This document shows positions 63,656 through 64,000 of a stretch of 64,000 nucleotides of DNA, one piece after another (within the stretch, counting starts at the first letter, position 1; the number at the start of each line of letters is the position of its first letter). Source of the DNA: Clostridium beijerinckii HUN142 (lineage in GTDB: Bacteria; Bacillota; Clostridia; Clostridiales; Clostridiaceae); NCBI RefSeq assembly GCF_000621745.1, contig NZ_KK211339.1, positions 33,764 to 97,763 of the forward strand, read 5' to 3'. A program made the translations under genes and the position numbers. The notes under the pieces are model-generated. The model saw only the letters and a list, made by a program, of their open reading frames with translations, had not been told where the DNA came from and ran no database searches.

Positions 63656-63901
63656 AGTAGTTAACCTAAAAATTTCTTTGATATATCTTGAAATCACTAC
63701 TTCTATACTAGACATAATAAATGAAATTTTCCCAGCCATAAAATAAAGAAAATTTCTTGTAAGCTAATAAACATGAAATTTTGAGGGTAATGTTGCAGTA
63801 TTTTTTGAGATTTATAAAACGGCTGGGAAATTTTTATGCGAAAGTTGATTTTTAGGGCTTTTGATGATATTATTGATTTTAAGAAATGGCTATTTGCTTT
63901 G
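63656..63901 (+). promoter_or_regulatory. CRISPR leader
   Basis: This AT-rich, gene-free stretch lies between cas2 and the first repeat. AAATTTTCCCAGCC (63724-63738) and GGCTGGGAAATTT (63821-63833) form a long-range inverted repeat. The promoter of the array is expected in the last 60 bases. Confidence 0.7.
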
Positions 63902-64000
63902 GATTAACTTCAACATGAGATGTATTTAAATTTATCTTCATCCAGTACGTGATAAGATTGGCATACGGATTAACTTCAACATGAGATGTATTTAAATTAA
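63902..64000 (+). CRISPR. CRISPR array, first two repeats (continues beyond window)
   Basis: The 30-base repeat GATTAACTTCAACATGAGAT then GTATTTAAAT occurs at 63902-63931 and 63968-63997 without mismatch. The preceding G and following T are also shared. The single spacer (63932-63967) is 36 bases. The ending ATTTAAAT matches type I-B repeats of clostridia. The array runs off the right edge. Confidence 0.93.

Noticed and set aside
63932..63967. Self-targeting by the visible spacer
   Set aside because: I saw no match to this spacer elsewhere in the window on either strand, though the search was by eye only.

Overview
This is low-GC, AT-rich DNA from a nitrogen-fixing Clostridium of the C. beijerinckii / C. 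pasteurianum kind. The evidence is a clostridial molybdenum-nitrogenase set: nifH-nifI1-nifI2-nifD-nifK, a NifD with the clostridial insertion, a fused NifN-NifB, a 102-residue thioredoxin-like [2Fe-2S] ferredoxin with the C. pasteurianum cysteine spacing, and nifV split into omega and alpha genes. The species is an inference.

Region 1 (1-15157) is about molybdenum. Two xanthine-dehydrogenase-family enzymes lie back to back: one fused [2Fe-2S]+molybdopterin polypeptide cut by the window edge, and one three-subunit enzyme. They come with a MocA-like maturation protein and a second MocA-like protein fused to a ModE-like DNA-binding domain. Next come a MoeA/MogA-type protein, moaA, moaC, a MOSC protein, the molybdate-binding lipoprotein ModA, and a divergent regulator joining an excisionase-type HTH to a periplasmic-binding-protein-like domain. 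An AnfO-family protein and an unrecognised repeat protein link this block to nif. A compact pseudoknot-capable RNA candidate (6877-7013) lies between the xdh genes and the cofactor genes.

Region 2 (15158-28096) is the nif cluster. nifH has a long leader containing a terminator capped by an A..G hexaloop, which suggests regulated antitermination. Sub-operons nifHI1I2DK, nifE-N/B, fdx and nifV-omega/alpha are separated by large palindromic repeat elements (family R1) and by smaller elements with terminal inverted repeats (family R2).

Region 3 (28097-40125) is mixed. It holds a MntA/HepT toxin-antitoxin pair, a DnaQ-DinG nuclease-helicase, a patatin-like lipase with a divergent MerR regulator, and an untracked 30-residue holin-like toxin. 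It also holds a compositionally foreign AraC regulator, a short-chain dehydrogenase, two small thiol-redox proteins and the iron-sulfur repair protein Ric.

Region 4 (40509-52416) is a phage-like or element-like remnant. It has ImmA and a cI-like repressor, a Cro-like protein with palindromic operators, an antirepressor, an AbrB-like protein, a replisome organiser and a DnaB helicase. A cell-wall-binding gene with an in-frame amber codon follows. DUF2922, DUF1659, YvrJ and sigma-like small genes, three more HTH proteins, a GyrI-type AraC regulator and an RHH-like protein with upstream iterons complete it. No integrase or virion genes are visible.

Region 5 (52675-64000) begins with a decayed 5'-nucleotidase and an orphan degenerate CRISPR repeat. 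An AAA-ATPase/nuclease follows, then a complete type I-B cas operon (cas6-cas8-cas7-cas5-cas3-cas4-cas1-cas2) leading into the first two repeats of an array that continues past the window.
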